DNA of 64,000 nt from JAHZKS01 sp047404135 (GCA_047404135.1 JBDOIT010000001.1:22929-86928), one strand, 5' to 3'. Positions 33,448-43,204 are shown, counted from the first letter of the stretch. Translations and numbers: made by a program. The notes: a model not told the origin generated them from the sequence alone.

Positions 33448-35530
33448 CTAACAACTCTAACCACCTACCTTCGCCTATTACTTTAACTTTTAATTCGTGC
33501 GCTTTTTTAAGCTTGCTTCCTGGGTCTTTTCCCGCAACCACAAAATCTACATTAGCAGAAATAGATGACATCACTTTTGCTCCTTGTTCCTTTGCTCTCT
33601 CCTTCGCTTCACCCCTAGTCATTTTCTCCAGTGTGCCAGTAAAAATAATCTTTTTATTATACAAAGAAGAGGACGATATAGCTGCTTTATGATCCTGAAC
33701 GCTCACTATCTGCAAAAGACCTTCGAGCACCTCTAGGTTATGATCGTTTTGAAAAAAGGTTCCAAGAGCACTTACAACCGCAAAACCTATGCCATTGCTC
33801 GATCTAAGCTTCTCTGTAACCGCATAATCGCTCTGAGCAAGTTTAATCATGTCGTTAAAGAAATTCTGGAAGTCACCATACTGCTCGGCCAGCATCTTTG
33901 CAGTAACCTCGCCTATATAACGAATTCCTAGCGCGTATAAAAACCTCTCGAAAGAGATACTCCTCGCCCCATCTATTGCCTTATATAAATTATCAACAGA
34001 TTTTTTGCCCCATCCGCTATGCTGCTCAAGCGTCATCCCTTGACTGTTAGTCTTACTATCTATCTTAAAAAGATCGATTGGACTTTTAATATAACCCTCA
34101 CGATATAAAAAATTTACCTGCTTGCTACCGAGCCCTTCTATGTTAAAGGCACCCTTAGAAACAAAATGCTCTAGTTTTTGCAAGATCTGAGCCTCGCATT
34201 TCATATCTCCCACACAACGATATATCACTTCCTCAGGATCTTTCGCAAGCTCAGATCCACATACAGGGCATTCACTTGGAAATTCAAACTCTTTGGCTCC
34301 TCTAGGACGCAGCTCTTCAACTATTCCATAGATATAAGGTATAACATCTCCAGCCCTCGCCACAATCACCATATCACCAACTCTGATATCCTTCCTTTCT
34401 ATCTCATCCTTGTTATGCAAACTGGCCTTCCTAACAATCACGCCTCCCACGTTCACAGGCTCTAGCGCAGCAATTGGAGTAATAGCACCCGTTCTACCAA
34501 CCTGCACAGATATAGAGTTAAGCCTTGTTTTTGCTTTTTCTGCAGGAAATTTGTGAGCTATAGCAAATCTAGGTGCACGCGCAACAAAACCCAGCCTTTT
34601 CTGCAGTGCAAAATCATTGACCTTATAAACCACACCATCTATATCATATGGAATGCCAGATCTATCATTAGAGAGGTTTTCATAAAATTGCTTTACCTCA
34701 TCAAGCGAATCCGTCTTCATAAACAAATTATTCACCTTAAATCCAGATTTTTTCATAAAATTCAGTAGCTCAGATTGCGATTCTGAGATCTCTTTTGTTT
34801 GCGCACCCACAGAATATACAAAATACTGCAAGTTCCTTGAGCCTGTAACAGCAGGATCCAGATGACGCAAAGAACCCGCCGCTGCATTACGAGGATTTGC
34901 AAATAAAGGCAGATTCTCTTGCTCTCTTCCTTTATTGATATTGTTAAACTCTTCCTTCGTCAGGAATATCTCCCCCCTTACCTCCAGCTCCTCAATAGCA
35001 GAATCTATTTGCATAGGCACTCCATAGATCTGCTTTACATTCTCTGTAATATCTTCGCCCTCAAATCCATTCCCCCTAGTCGCAGCATATTGAAATTTTC
35101 CATTTTTATAAAATAGACTCGCAGAGGCTCCATCAACCTTAGGTTCGCACGCAAATTCTATCTTCTCTTGCAAATCCCTTCCTAGGAATCTATTCACCCT
35201 TGAAACAAACATATCAAGCTCCTCCATGCTCTTGCAGTTAGACAGGGATAGCATAGGGGATTTATGCTTAATCTTTTTATCGCTCACGACCTCTGCTCCT
35301 ACCTTATCCGATGGAGAGTCACTGCGCTTTAAATCTCTAAACCTCTCCTCTATATTAAGATTCCTAGAAAACAACTCATCATACTCTGCATCCGTTACAG
35401 AAGGAGAATCATTTACATAATACTCGTAATTATATTGAGATATTACCTGAGATAGGTACTCAAGCTCCTCCTTTGCTTGGTTTTTGCTCAATTTTGCTAC
35501 ATCTAGTGTAGAACTAAGAGGTCTCTGCAT
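33440..35530 (-). CDS. ligA: NAD-dependent DNA ligase
   Basis: Seals nicks in DNA with NAD+. From the ATG at 35530 the product has 696 residues; the frame could begin at a TTG 15 bp upstream. Domains in order: Ia domain with YYVNDSPSVTDAEYDEL (37-53), adenylation domain with Lys131 in EPKVDG, OB fold, Zn finger with CPVCGSEL and the later Cys pair, helix-hairpin-helix region, and a C-terminal BRCT domain (IIFTGTLEKMTR). All key residues are present. It is followed by pepP on the same strand. Confidence 0.97.
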   Translation of the reverse strand: MQRPLSSTLDVAKLSKNQAKEELEYLSQVISQYNYEYYVNDSPSVTDAEYDELFSRNLNIEERFRDLKRSDSPSDKVGAEVVSDKKIKHKSPMLSLSNCKSMEELDMFVSRVNRFLGRDLQEKIEFACEPKVDGASASLFYKNGKFQYAATRGNGFEGEDITENVKQIYGVPMQIDSAIEELEVRGEIFLTKEEFNNINKGREQENLPLFANPRNAAAGSLRHLDPAVTGSRNLQYFVYSVGAQTKEISESQSELLNFMKKSGFKVNNLFMKTDSLDEVKQFYENLSNDRSGIPYDIDGVVYKVNDFALQKRLGFVARAPRFAIAHKFPAEKAKTRLNSISVQVGRTGAITPIAALEPVNVGGVIVRKASLHNKDEIERKDIRVGDMVIVARAGDVIPYIYGIVEELRPRGAKEFEFPSECPVCGSELAKDPEEVIYRCVGDMKCEAQILQKLEHFVSKGAFNIEGLGSKQVNFLYREGYIKSPIDLFKIDSKTNSQGMTLEQHSGWGKKSVDNLYKAIDGARSISFERFLYALGIRYIGEVTAKMLAEQYGDFQNFFNDMIKLAQSDYAVTEKLRSSNGIGFAVVSALGTFFQNDHNLEVLEGLLQIVSVQDHKAAISSSSLYNKKIIFTGTLEKMTRGEAKERAKEQGAKVMSSISANVDFVVAGKDPGSKLKKAHELKVKVIGEGRWLELLDE

Positions 35531-35604
35531 AAGAATAAAAATCAATTTTCTGTAGAAAAACTTTCCAATCGAAGTATACTATCCATGATACAATTAATAA
35601 ACAT

Positions 35605-35628
35605 AAAAGCCTAGCTTATAGGCTTTTT
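35605..35628 (+). promoter_or_regulatory. Terminator-like hairpin in the dnaX leader
   Basis: AAAAGCCTA (35605-35613) pairs perfectly with TAGGCTTTT (35619-35627) across a 5-nt loop and is followed by T. It lies between two divergent genes, 22 bp before the dnaX ATG, where no gene end needs terminating. It may attenuate dnaX transcription or restrict access to the start. Confidence 0.6.
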
Positions 35629-35649
35629 CTAGAAACTAAATCGTATAAA

Positions 35650-37188
35650 ATGCTAAACCAAATTTTTGCCACAAAGTATCGACCAAAAAACTTTAGTGAA
35701 CTCAAAGGACAAGATGTATTAGTCAAGATTCTAAGCAATGCTATCTCCAAATCCAAGATTGCAAATGCTTATATTGTAACTGGAATCAGAGGAGTAGGCA
35801 AGACAACTACAGCAAGGATTATAGCAAAAACAATAAATTGCGAAAATAAAATACTAGAAGGGAACATCCCAGTGCCGTGTGAAAAATGCAATAACTGTCT
35901 ATCTACCAACAACTTTAACCATCCGGATGTAATGGAGATAGATGCCGCCAGTAAAACTGGCGTGAATGACATAAGGGAGATTATTGAAAACTCTAAATAT
36001 AAAGCCTCTTTAGGACAATATAAGATATATATAGTCGATGAAGTCCATATGCTTTCCAATAGCGCCTTTAACGCACTATTGAAAACACTTGAAGAACCTC
36101 CGGATAATATCTTATTTATATTTGCTACAACAGAAATACAAAAAGTTCCTGCAACTATTATTTCACGTTGCCAGAGATTTGACTTACTTAGAATATCTTC
36201 ACAAAAACTTTCTGACCATCTAGAGAAAATTTCTACCACAGAAGGTATTAAATTCAAAAAAACAGGATTAGATCTTATAGCAAAATTCAGCGAAGGCTCA
36301 GCAAGAGACGCTTTATCCTTATTAGAAACAGTAAATATATATAAAGATGAAAACCAAGATCTTGATGAGTCAATGGTAAATGAAGTTCTTGGAGTTCCTA
36401 AGCTACAATCTATATACGAGCTTCTAAGTAACATAATAGATGGAAAAGCTGATCTAGCTATAAAAAGCTTTCATAGTCTAAATAGGAATGGAAGCAGCGT
36501 ATCCTTGATTCTTGAAGAGCTACTACAACTATGCAATAAAGTAAGTAAATCTATTGTCATTGAAAAATTCATAGAGGACAGCGCTTTATTTGATCATGAA
36601 AAACCTTTACTGCAAGGCCTGAGGGAAAAAGCAGACATAACCTCTGTCGCAAATATATGGAAATTACTTTTAAATGGCCTTACAGAGCTAAAAAGCTCAA
36701 ACCACCCTCTATATGTATTTGAGATGATATTGATTAGAGTGTGCCATTTATCAAACATACCAAAACTCAGTGAGGTAATAAAAAGCATACCACACAAGAA
36801 AGATACACCCTACCCGGCACCCACAGATCAGTCAGCAAAGAAACTACAAACCTTTAAAGAGGCTGTGGATTTGTTCTATATAAACAAAGAACTCATTCTA
36901 TATAAATATCTTTCCGACTCTATAGCAATAACGGAGTATAGCCATGGAATAATCAAGGCTTCAACTAATACGAAACTACCAAGTGATTTTACTCAGCAAA
37001 TACTCGCTCTACTTAACAAATGGACAAATGAAAAATGGGTTTTCGAGCTGTCTTCTAATACAGCTACAGAGAACAAAACGCTCAAAGATCAGGAACTTGA
37101 TAAAATTAAGGATAACGATATAGTCAAAGCAATAAATAGTTCATTTCCTGGTGCGGTGATTAAATCTATATCAAAAACAAAAAACTAG
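35650..37188 (+). CDS. dnaX: DNA polymerase III subunit gamma/tau
   Basis: Clamp-loader ATPase of the replisome. The 512-residue protein has Walker A GIRGVGKT (45-52), the Zn-binding cysteines C64, C77, C80 and C83, Walker B IYIVDEVHML, and sensor/arginine finger SRCQRFDL. The C-terminal part is short relative to E. coli tau, as in other Rickettsiales. No convincing programmed frameshift site is seen. It heads dnaX-ybaB-recR, a classic gene order. Confidence 0.96.
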   Translation: MLNQIFATKYRPKNFSELKGQDVLVKILSNAISKSKIANAYIVTGIRGVGKTTTARIIAKTINCENKILEGNIPVPCEKCNNCLSTNNFNHPDVMEIDAASKTGVNDIREIIENSKYKASLGQYKIYIVDEVHMLSNSAFNALLKTLEEPPDNILFIFATTEIQKVPATIISRCQRFDLLRISSQKLSDHLEKISTTEGIKFKKTGLDLIAKFSEGSARDALSLLETVNIYKDENQDLDESMVNEVLGVPKLQSIYELLSNIIDGKADLAIKSFHSLNRNGSSVSLILEELLQLCNKVSKSIVIEKFIEDSALFDHEKPLLQGLREKADITSVANIWKLLLNGLTELKSSNHPLYVFEMILIRVCHLSNIPKLSEVIKSIPHKKDTPYPAPTDQSAKKLQTFKEAVDLFYINKELILYKYLSDSIAITEYSHGIIKASTNTKLPSDFTQQILALLNKWTNEKWVFELSSNTATENKTLKDQELDKIKDNDIVKAINSSFPGAVIKSISKTKN

Positions 37189-37201
37189 AAGGATAAAGAA
37201 T

Positions 37202-37522
37202 ATGGTTAATATGAATCAAATTATGAAGCAAGCCCAAGCTATGCAACAAAAGATGGCAGAGTTAGAAGCAGAAAAAGAACACAAAGAGTTCACGGGAACA
37301 TCTGGTGGAGAAATGGTAAAAGTAAAACTCTCCGGAAAAGGAGAAGTAAAATCTGTAAAGCTTGACAAAAGCATAGTAGATCAAGAAGAAGTAGAGATGC
37401 TAGAGGATCTCATCACAGCAGCATTCAATGAAGCCAAGAAAAAATTAGACGAAGACTCCCAAGGTTCAATGTCTGACATGATGGGTGGGATAAAAATGCC
37501 TCCGGGGTTCAAGGGATTTTAA
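37202..37522 (+). CDS. ybaB: YbaB/EbfC nucleoid-associated protein
   Basis: A 106-residue DNA-binding protein of the YbaB/EbfC family, which binds DNA as a tweezer-like dimer. The start MNQIMKQAQAMQQKMAELE and the central GEMVKVKLSGKGEVKSVKL (read as two pieces around SGKGEV) are the family hallmarks, and the end MPPGF is conserved. It is 13 bp after dnaX and 1 bp before recR. Confidence 0.95.
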   Translation: MVNMNQIMKQAQAMQQKMAELEAEKEHKEFTGTSGGEMVKVKLSGKGEVKSVKLDKSIVDQEEVEMLEDLITAAFNEAKKKLDEDSQGSMSDMMGGIKMPPGFKGF

Positions 37523-37523
37523 T

Positions 37524-38117
37524 ATGAGCCACAACAAGATTGATAGGTTAATCTATACCTTTTCAAAGCTTCCTGGAATAGGGAATCGTAATGCCAAAAG
37601 GATTGTTCTTCATATAATAAACAACAAAGATCGCCTTATGGCACCAATGGCAGAAGCTCTTTTTGATGCCTCAGAAGCCATACAAAAATGTAGAATATGC
37701 AACAATATAGATGAAAGTGAAGTCTGCTCTATATGCATAGGCGAGAAGCGCGATAAGAAAACTATTTGCGTAGTTGAATCTATAATAGATCTATGGGCCC
37801 TAGAAAATGCCAATTTTTATCAAGGGCTGTACCATGTTCTTGGAGGAACCCTGTCTTCATCAGAAAACAAAGGCCCTACAGACCTTGGCATAGAGACTCT
37901 TTCAGATAGGATTGAAAAAAACGAAATAAAAGAGCTCATTATTGCCACAAATGCCACAATGGAAGGACAGACCACTGCATTTTTTATCACAGAGAAATTT
38001 AGAGAAAAAAATATCAAAATAACACGATTTGCCCACGGCATACCTATAGGAGGAGAATTAGACTATTTAGATGAAGTTACCATAAGCACTGCTTTTGGAT
38101 CACGCCAACGCTTCTAA
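37524..38117 (+). CDS. recR: Recombination protein RecR
   Basis: RecR acts with RecO and RecF to load RecA at gaps. The 197-residue protein has the helix-hairpin-helix start (KLPGIGNRNAKR near residue 15), the C4 zinc finger CRICNNIDESEVCSIC (about 57-72), and the Toprim domain (VVESIIDL, then GGTLSS). Length matches the family. It is the third gene of dnaX-ybaB-recR. Confidence 0.96.
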   Translation: MSHNKIDRLIYTFSKLPGIGNRNAKRIVLHIINNKDRLMAPMAEALFDASEAIQKCRICNNIDESEVCSICIGEKRDKKTICVVESIIDLWALENANFYQGLYHVLGGTLSSSENKGPTDLGIETLSDRIEKNEIKELIIATNATMEGQTTAFFITEKFREKNIKITRFAHGIPIGGELDYLDEVTISTAFGSRQRF

Positions 38118-38219
38118 AACAAATAAATTTCATTTTTTTTTATTTATAATTTGAAAAAGAAAGAAAGTTCATGTACGATTTCGTGATTATTTTGTAACAA
38201 CCTGCAACATCTATTGGAT

Positions 38220-38900
38220 ATGAGAAAACGTAGAATCGCTACAGCTCAAGAGACATTAGCCGCAACACCAATTCACACCTTTGTACTAGAAAACAACCTA
38301 AAAAAGCTCGCTGAATCTATAGAAAATTCCCCAGATTTAATTAATATTAGAGATGAGAACTATAGCACAGCTTTAGATTTAGCTATTTCTAACGCACGTT
38401 TTGATGCAGCGAACCTACTGCTAAACGACGGCAGATCAGATCCCAACATATGTAACAGAGAAGGTTTGACACCCTTCCATGTATTGGTAAAAAACATAGA
38501 TCAGTTCATCAAAGATGGAGTGAAGCATGAAAATATTGTTGCAATGTCAAAAGAACTTATTAATCATAAAACTGATCTTACGAATCAAGATCGTCGCGGA
38601 AATACAGTAATAAACTTCATCGCACAAAAAGCAAAATCCAATACTCCAAGCACAAAAACATACACAAGAATAGGTGTCACGATACTTTCTAGAGATGATT
38701 ATGCTGTAGAAACTGTAAAAATCAGAAACAACATGGGAAAAACCCCCACTGATTACCTAGCAAGAAATGGTAACCTAGTGTTGCGCGATGCAGTATTCAA
38801 CTGTGACTCTATCAAACAGAGAGAAGATCATATCTCAAAGATTGTGGCGGAAACTGAAAGAGCTATCAAAAAAGCTTCTCTAGAAAATATAGAAGCTTAA
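38220..38900 (+). CDS. Ankyrin-repeat protein
   Basis: A 226-residue protein with three or four ankyrin-like repeats: TPIHTFVLENNLKKLAESI (near 16-34), STALDLAISNARFDAANLL (near 50-70), LTPFHVLVKN, and a later GNTVINFIAQ and GKTPTDYLARNG. No signal peptide or membrane segment. ATG 38220 is preferred over the TTG two codons earlier. Ankyrin proteins are common secreted effectors of Rickettsiales, so an effector role is plausible but inferred. It follows recR after a 102-bp gap and is probably its own transcript. Confidence 0.82.
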   Translation: MRKRRIATAQETLAATPIHTFVLENNLKKLAESIENSPDLINIRDENYSTALDLAISNARFDAANLLLNDGRSDPNICNREGLTPFHVLVKNIDQFIKDGVKHENIVAMSKELINHKTDLTNQDRRGNTVINFIAQKAKSNTPSTKTYTRIGVTILSRDDYAVETVKIRNNMGKTPTDYLARNGNLVLRDAVFNCDSIKQREDHISKIVAETERAIKKASLENIEA

Positions 38901-39020
38901 TTGCCCACCCTAAAACTTCCCATTGATGGTATGAATTCTAACGAGGGTTTCCCATATTCTCCGAGTTCAGAAACTTCGTAGAAACCTCGGCTCTTCCACG
39001 ATGAATAGCACAAAAATAAA

Positions 39021-41216
39021 TCAAGCTTTTGTCTTTTGAACTTCCTCTAGTTCACCAGTAGAAGAATCAAAGTTATAATTGAACTTTAGAACCCCGTCAT
39101 CTTGTCCATCTTTATAATGCAGCATATTGGAAAATATTTTGCCCTTCCTTATATCAAAATTACCCCTAGTAATGATAATTTCTTTGCTTTGCCCCCCTTC
39201 AAGATTTATCTTCAATAACTTACCATCCTTACATCTAACTGCCATATGTCCAACCATATTCTTGTCTAAAGATTCAGAGGTACGACCTTTAGACTCCACA
39301 TACCCCTTTATGCCACACACTCCTTCTGCGCCACTAAACACCTTATCTTGAAAACCACTTCGAGACCAAACCTCAGATAAAGGTATATTATCAGCACGGA
39401 AAGAAACATTATATCTTAAGCCCCCTTTTTTGCTTACCTTTCCGAAAAGATCTATTATGGTTCCAAAAATCTTTGCTTTGCACCCCTTAAACTCCACATT
39501 GTTATGCTCAAATCTCACATCACATTTAGCCCATTGAAAATCTTTGTAATCCATATTATTTATCTCTATCTCTCCCCCTCCCTTCAGCTTCTCGAATTCA
39601 AATTTATCTAAAGAGTTCACCCGATTATTCAAATAGCTTACATTGCGTAGTAGCAATATTTCTTCTAATAACCCATGAAAATCACTTACCTTTACATTTT
39701 TCCCTTTGAAGTTACTATTAAACGTTCCTGCTTGTGGGTCTATCTTCATGCTCCCATATATCCCTCCATTCAGACACCTAATGTCGCTCAAAGACACCAA
39801 CTCCTGCATATTAGAATACCTAAAATGCATACCCACTTTATCTTTAGAATCCTTTTGTATTTTCATATCCAAACCCAACGTCCCACGGTCACCATATTGA
39901 GAAAATCTATCTCCGTATTTCTTTGCAAAGGATGAAGCCAACTGAAAATAATCCACATCTTGATTCGCAGAAATATCAGCAATCACAGTATCATTACTAT
40001 TATTCAAACTGACATATCTGAAATTCTCAGACGCCATCTCTCCTTTTCCTTCCTTCAACTTCAGATCTCTGATAGAAAAAACAGCAGGAGTGATAGAAAG
40101 ACTCCCAGAGGCGGATATAGGGTTAGAAGATTTCTCTTCTCTGAGATCAAAGATTTTAGCAAAGATTTTATAAGGGATATTTTTAATATCAAATTTACCA
40201 TCATATCGAGGGTATAAATATTTATTAGAAACTCTTCCATTTGTGTGGAAATAAGATCTTTCAGAAGATTTGAACTTTAAATCTTTAATGGTAATTTCGT
40301 TACCCTTATCGCTCTCCAAGTCAATCACCACATCTTTTAATTCCTCCCCCTCGTACGATACCTCCTGTATCTTGGTAGATAGCTTGATATTAAATTTGGC
40401 AATCTGCGTCAGAATATCATTCCAAGTCAGAACATCATTCCTACTAAAATTATATTCACTAAAGAATTTATCAAAATTACCACCTTTATGCGAAGAAACA
40501 ATTTCTATAACAGGATAAGGAGAAGAAGGTTTAGAGTTATCAATCAATATTTTCATATCAATTACAGCGCCATGTAGTATGAGATTAGATACCTCAACCT
40601 TATCTTTCAAATGCTTGTAACTTCCTTTTAAAGAAAATTTTCCTCCTCCAAATCTCAAGCTACTTATTCCCATTTCCTTAAATGCCTCTTCTATGGACGA
40701 CTCTAAAGTGAACGTCCCAAAAAGTGGCTGGTCGATTTCATCTATGTTAGGATTGTGTATTGTTTCTAATATTAACGTGTAATTTGGATCTGTCAGCTTG
40801 ATGCTATATTTTAAATTATTCCTTTCTGTTAGAGAGCAATAACCTTTCACTTTGCGCCCAGATAAATCTGAGCCATTAAAGTCCAACCTTTCTTTATCGA
40901 AATTGTATTTCAACTCTATGATCATATTCTTTGCATCAAAAGGTGAGTATCTACTCCAACTTCCCATATCTACAGAAGAATCATAAAGAAATACAATCTC
41001 TGAAGATTTACTGATGAGCAAGTCATATATTATAGTATTCTGATCTTTATCAGCTTCAGAAATCAATGTCGGAACAGGGAATAGTTGCAATGTTGACTTT
41101 CTTATAGAGTTTGCACTAGAATTACCAGCTGCATTCTCAGAATAATGGTGAGTTGAATAGAAAAAGAACCCCAAGGAAAAAATTAATGCTATAAAAAGTA
41201 TTGATCTTATTCTCAC
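39021..41216 (-). CDS. AsmA-like inner-membrane-anchored periplasmic protein
   Basis: A 731-residue protein with one N-terminal membrane anchor (5-20) and a long beta-rich periplasmic body. Its C-terminal third (FSGAEGVCGIKGYV, then MVGHMAVRCKDGKLLKINLE near residue 660) resembles the AsmA/DUF3971 C-terminal region of the family of bridge-like lipid transport proteins that move phospholipids to the outer membrane. The match is by pattern rather than a strict motif, so the family call is moderate. It stands alone, divergent from rimM. Confidence 0.6.
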   Translation of the reverse strand: MRIRSILFIALIFSLGFFFYSTHHYSENAAGNSSANSIRKSTLQLFPVPTLISEADKDQNTIIYDLLISKSSEIVFLYDSSVDMGSWSRYSPFDAKNMIIELKYNFDKERLDFNGSDLSGRKVKGYCSLTERNNLKYSIKLTDPNYTLILETIHNPNIDEIDQPLFGTFTLESSIEEAFKEMGISSLRFGGGKFSLKGSYKHLKDKVEVSNLILHGAVIDMKILIDNSKPSSPYPVIEIVSSHKGGNFDKFFSEYNFSRNDVLTWNDILTQIAKFNIKLSTKIQEVSYEGEELKDVVIDLESDKGNEITIKDLKFKSSERSYFHTNGRVSNKYLYPRYDGKFDIKNIPYKIFAKIFDLREEKSSNPISASGSLSITPAVFSIRDLKLKEGKGEMASENFRYVSLNNSNDTVIADISANQDVDYFQLASSFAKKYGDRFSQYGDRGTLGLDMKIQKDSKDKVGMHFRYSNMQELVSLSDIRCLNGGIYGSMKIDPQAGTFNSNFKGKNVKVSDFHGLLEEILLLRNVSYLNNRVNSLDKFEFEKLKGGGEIEINNMDYKDFQWAKCDVRFEHNNVEFKGCKAKIFGTIIDLFGKVSKKGGLRYNVSFRADNIPLSEVWSRSGFQDKVFSGAEGVCGIKGYVESKGRTSESLDKNMVGHMAVRCKDGKLLKINLEGGQSKEIIITRGNFDIRKGKIFSNMLHYKDGQDDGVLKFNYNFDSSTGELEEVQKTKA

Positions 41217-41269
41217 TGAAGTTCTACGAAACTAATTTAAAGAAGTAACAATAGCAAAAAATCTAAAAA

Positions 41270-41770
41270 ATGGATAGAGAAAAACTAGTTAAAATTGGGA
41301 AAATAATATCAGCACATGGGGTTAGGGGTTTAGTAAAAATAAAATCCTATGCAGAGAAAGCCTCTGACCTATCTAAATATGGAAAAATATATAATAGCTC
41401 AGGGAATATAATTGAGTTGAAAATTAAATCTGTCAACAAAGACATACTAATTGGAAGTATAGAGGATATAAATTCTGTAGAAGAAGCTGAGCCAATGTTA
41501 AAAACCGATCTATACATTTACCGCACTGCTTTGCCGCAACTAAAAGAGGATGACTTCTATGTGCAAGATTTATCTGGAATGAATGTAACAGATGATAAAA
41601 ATAATCATATAGGAAATATATTAGATGTACAAAATTTTGGATCCGGGGACCTTTTGGAAATACATTTCTTAAAAGACAACAAATCTGAATATATACCTTT
41701 TACCAAAAAATACTTCCCAACCGTAGATCTTGTAAGAAGAATTATAATCATGAGAAATAAACTACTTTAG
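41270..41770 (+). CDS. rimM: 16S rRNA processing protein RimM
   Basis: A 166-residue 30S maturation factor that binds uS19. It has the N-terminal beta-barrel with GKIISAHGVRGLVKIKS (10-26) and the C-terminal PRC barrel with DDFYVQDLSGM near residue 95 and the YIPFTKKYFPTVDL segment. Often found with trmD and rplS, which are absent here. No operon partner: decayed DNA follows. Confidence 0.94.
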   Translation: MDREKLVKIGKIISAHGVRGLVKIKSYAEKASDLSKYGKIYNSSGNIIELKIKSVNKDILIGSIEDINSVEEAEPMLKTDLYIYRTALPQLKEDDFYVQDLSGMNVTDDKNNHIGNILDVQNFGSGDLLEIHFLKDNKSEYIPFTKKYFPTVDLVRRIIIMRNKLL

Positions 41771-42234
41771 TTGGCAGATTTATGAAGATAGTAAAACACA
41801 TGCACGATCTGAAGGATATAATGCAGAGGTAGGTATATTATAGTATGCAGAGCAATTAAATTCAGAGATTGAAAAAGCGGCATATTATTTAGCTACTATG
41901 TCAGACGCGCTAGAATTTTGTGTATTTGTGTATCAGAACTAATTGGTAGCCCTAGTGATGCAATGTATCAAGCAGAGATAGCTCCCCCCTAAGATGTCAG
42001 CTCGGGAGCATAAATATACTACATGATAGAGAAGTTGATGCGCATTACTCCGACCTAATGCGACTGGTCATACTGAATGGTCAAAATCTTTTGCTTCCAA
42101 CTATAGACACAGCCGTTGTCTTCAGAGCGTTAGTTGTAGGTATTGTTATAAGATTAGTTATCCAAGCATTGCTAAAAATAAATTTATTTTATCTTGATTT
42201 AATGAATGATGAATCTATAATCACCCCCTTAACA
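41771..42234. pseudogene. Decayed non-coding stretch with ORF fragments
   Basis: 464 bp between rimM and tRNA-Glu. Short open pieces in different frames succeed each other: IEKAAYYLATMSDALEFCVF (about 41870-41930) breaks, and SELIGSPSDAMYQAEIAPP (about 41934-41990) follows in another frame before a stop. This fits a frameshifted, disintegrating gene. The parent gene is not recognised. A 63-codon frame at 42058 runs into the tRNA and is not a gene. Confidence 0.4.
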
Positions 42235-42309
42235 GGCCCCTTCGTCTAGCGGTTAGGACATCACCCTTTCACGGTGGAAACACGGGTTCGATTCCCGTAG
42301 GGGTCACCA
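42235..42309 (+). tRNA. tRNA-Glu (TTC)
   Basis: A complete cloverleaf: acceptor stem GGCCCCT pairs with AGGGGTC (one G-T wobble), D-arm with AGCGGTTAGG, anticodon stem around CTTTCAC giving anticodon TTC, T-arm ACGGGTTCGATTCCCGT, and an encoded CCA end. The SDR gene starts 15 bp downstream, so the two may share a transcript. Confidence 0.97.
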
Positions 42310-42324
42310 GCTTTATTTGCTAGC

Positions 42325-43047
42325 GTGACACAGCCATTAAAAAATAAAATCGCAATTATCTTTGGCTCCACTGGAGGCCTTGGCAGCGCAATAGCACATA
42401 AATATATAGATAATGGCGCGCATATTATTTCTGTAGGTCGAGATCTAAAGAAACTTGAAAAGCTAGATGACTATGCAATGGGCAAAGATACTAGCACTAC
42501 AATAGTTCAAATAGATTTCACAGACTTAACAAAACTCCAAAATTTAGCACAAGAAATAAAAAATAGATTTGGCAGTATAGATATCCTGGTTTCTACCATA
42601 GGAGCAATAGGTGAAGTCAGCCCATTAGCTCATTATGATGAGAAGGTTTGGGATAAAATTATTGATATAAACTTGAATGCAAATTGGAAAATACTTAAAT
42701 CAATGCACCCTCTACTAATAGAATCACAGAATGCCGTGGCTTTATTTGCTACTGGGGATATGAGTAAAACTCATAAAGCTTATTGGGGCGCATACGCGGT
42801 CTCCAAAGCGGCTTTAAAAGAAATGGTCACAATATATTCCGAAGAATCAAACGTCAGAATAAATCTTGTAGAGCCCGAGCCTAGCTATACTAAATTTATA
42901 GCCAAAGCCTTTCCAGGAAAAACAGAGGGTGATTTTAAAAAACCTTCAGAAGTCAGCGAAATTTTTGTGACAAGCGCTATCAGAAGTAATATAATTAGTG
43001 GGGATACTATATCCTATGAGTTAACAACTTCTGAATCAGATGCATAA
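42325..43047 (+). CDS. Short-chain dehydrogenase/reductase
   Basis: A 240-residue Rossmann-fold oxidoreductase of the SDR family. It starts with GTG at 42325. It has the cofactor motif GSTGGLG (14-20) in place of TGxxxGxG, the catalytic Tyr157 and Lys161 (YAVSK), and an upstream Thr/Ser in FATGD where the catalytic Ser normally lies. The substrate is unknown; family resemblance is to short ketoreductases of the YciK type. It lies between tRNA-Glu and a small zinc-finger gene, overlapping the latter by 8 bp. Confidence 0.88.
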   Translation: MTQPLKNKIAIIFGSTGGLGSAIAHKYIDNGAHIISVGRDLKKLEKLDDYAMGKDTSTTIVQIDFTDLTKLQNLAQEIKNRFGSIDILVSTIGAIGEVSPLAHYDEKVWDKIIDINLNANWKILKSMHPLLIESQNAVALFATGDMSKTHKAYWGAYAVSKAALKEMVTIYSEESNVRINLVEPEPSYTKFIAKAFPGKTEGDFKKPSEVSEIFVTSAIRSNIISGDTISYELTTSESDA

Positions 43048-43204
43048 AAAAGAAATATTTTCAGATGATATGACAGTAAAGTGCGGAGGGTTTTATTCTG
43101 AATCAAATCACCCTAATGTGTATTTAAAAATGAGTGAGTCTACTCCTCAATCTGCTATATGCCCATATTGTAATATAAAATATATTATGAGGGATAGAGT
43201 ATAA
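43040..43204 (+). CDS. Small zinc-finger protein, zf-CHCC / NDUFS6-like
   Basis: A 54-residue protein. The pattern VKCGG (Cys), then NHPNVYL (His), then ICPYCNIKYIM (two Cys) matches the zf-CHCC domain found in the mitochondrial complex I subunit NDUFS6 and its alphaproteobacterial relatives. It overlaps the SDR end by 8 bp and its stop overlaps the parC ATG by 1 bp, so it is translated as part of a coupled run. The complex I role is inferred from the family. Confidence 0.85.
   Translation: MHKKEIFSDDMTVKCGGFYSESNHPNVYLKMSESTPQSAICPYCNIKYIMRDRV

Noticed and set aside
36256..36262. A7 run in dnaX as a programmed frameshift site
   Set aside because: It lies within the ATPase domain near codon 203, with no stimulatory stem or ribosome site; a frameshift there would destroy the protein.
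42058..42249. 63-codon frame overlapping the tRNA-Glu start
   Set aside because: It ends inside a clear tRNA gene and has no ribosome site or homology.
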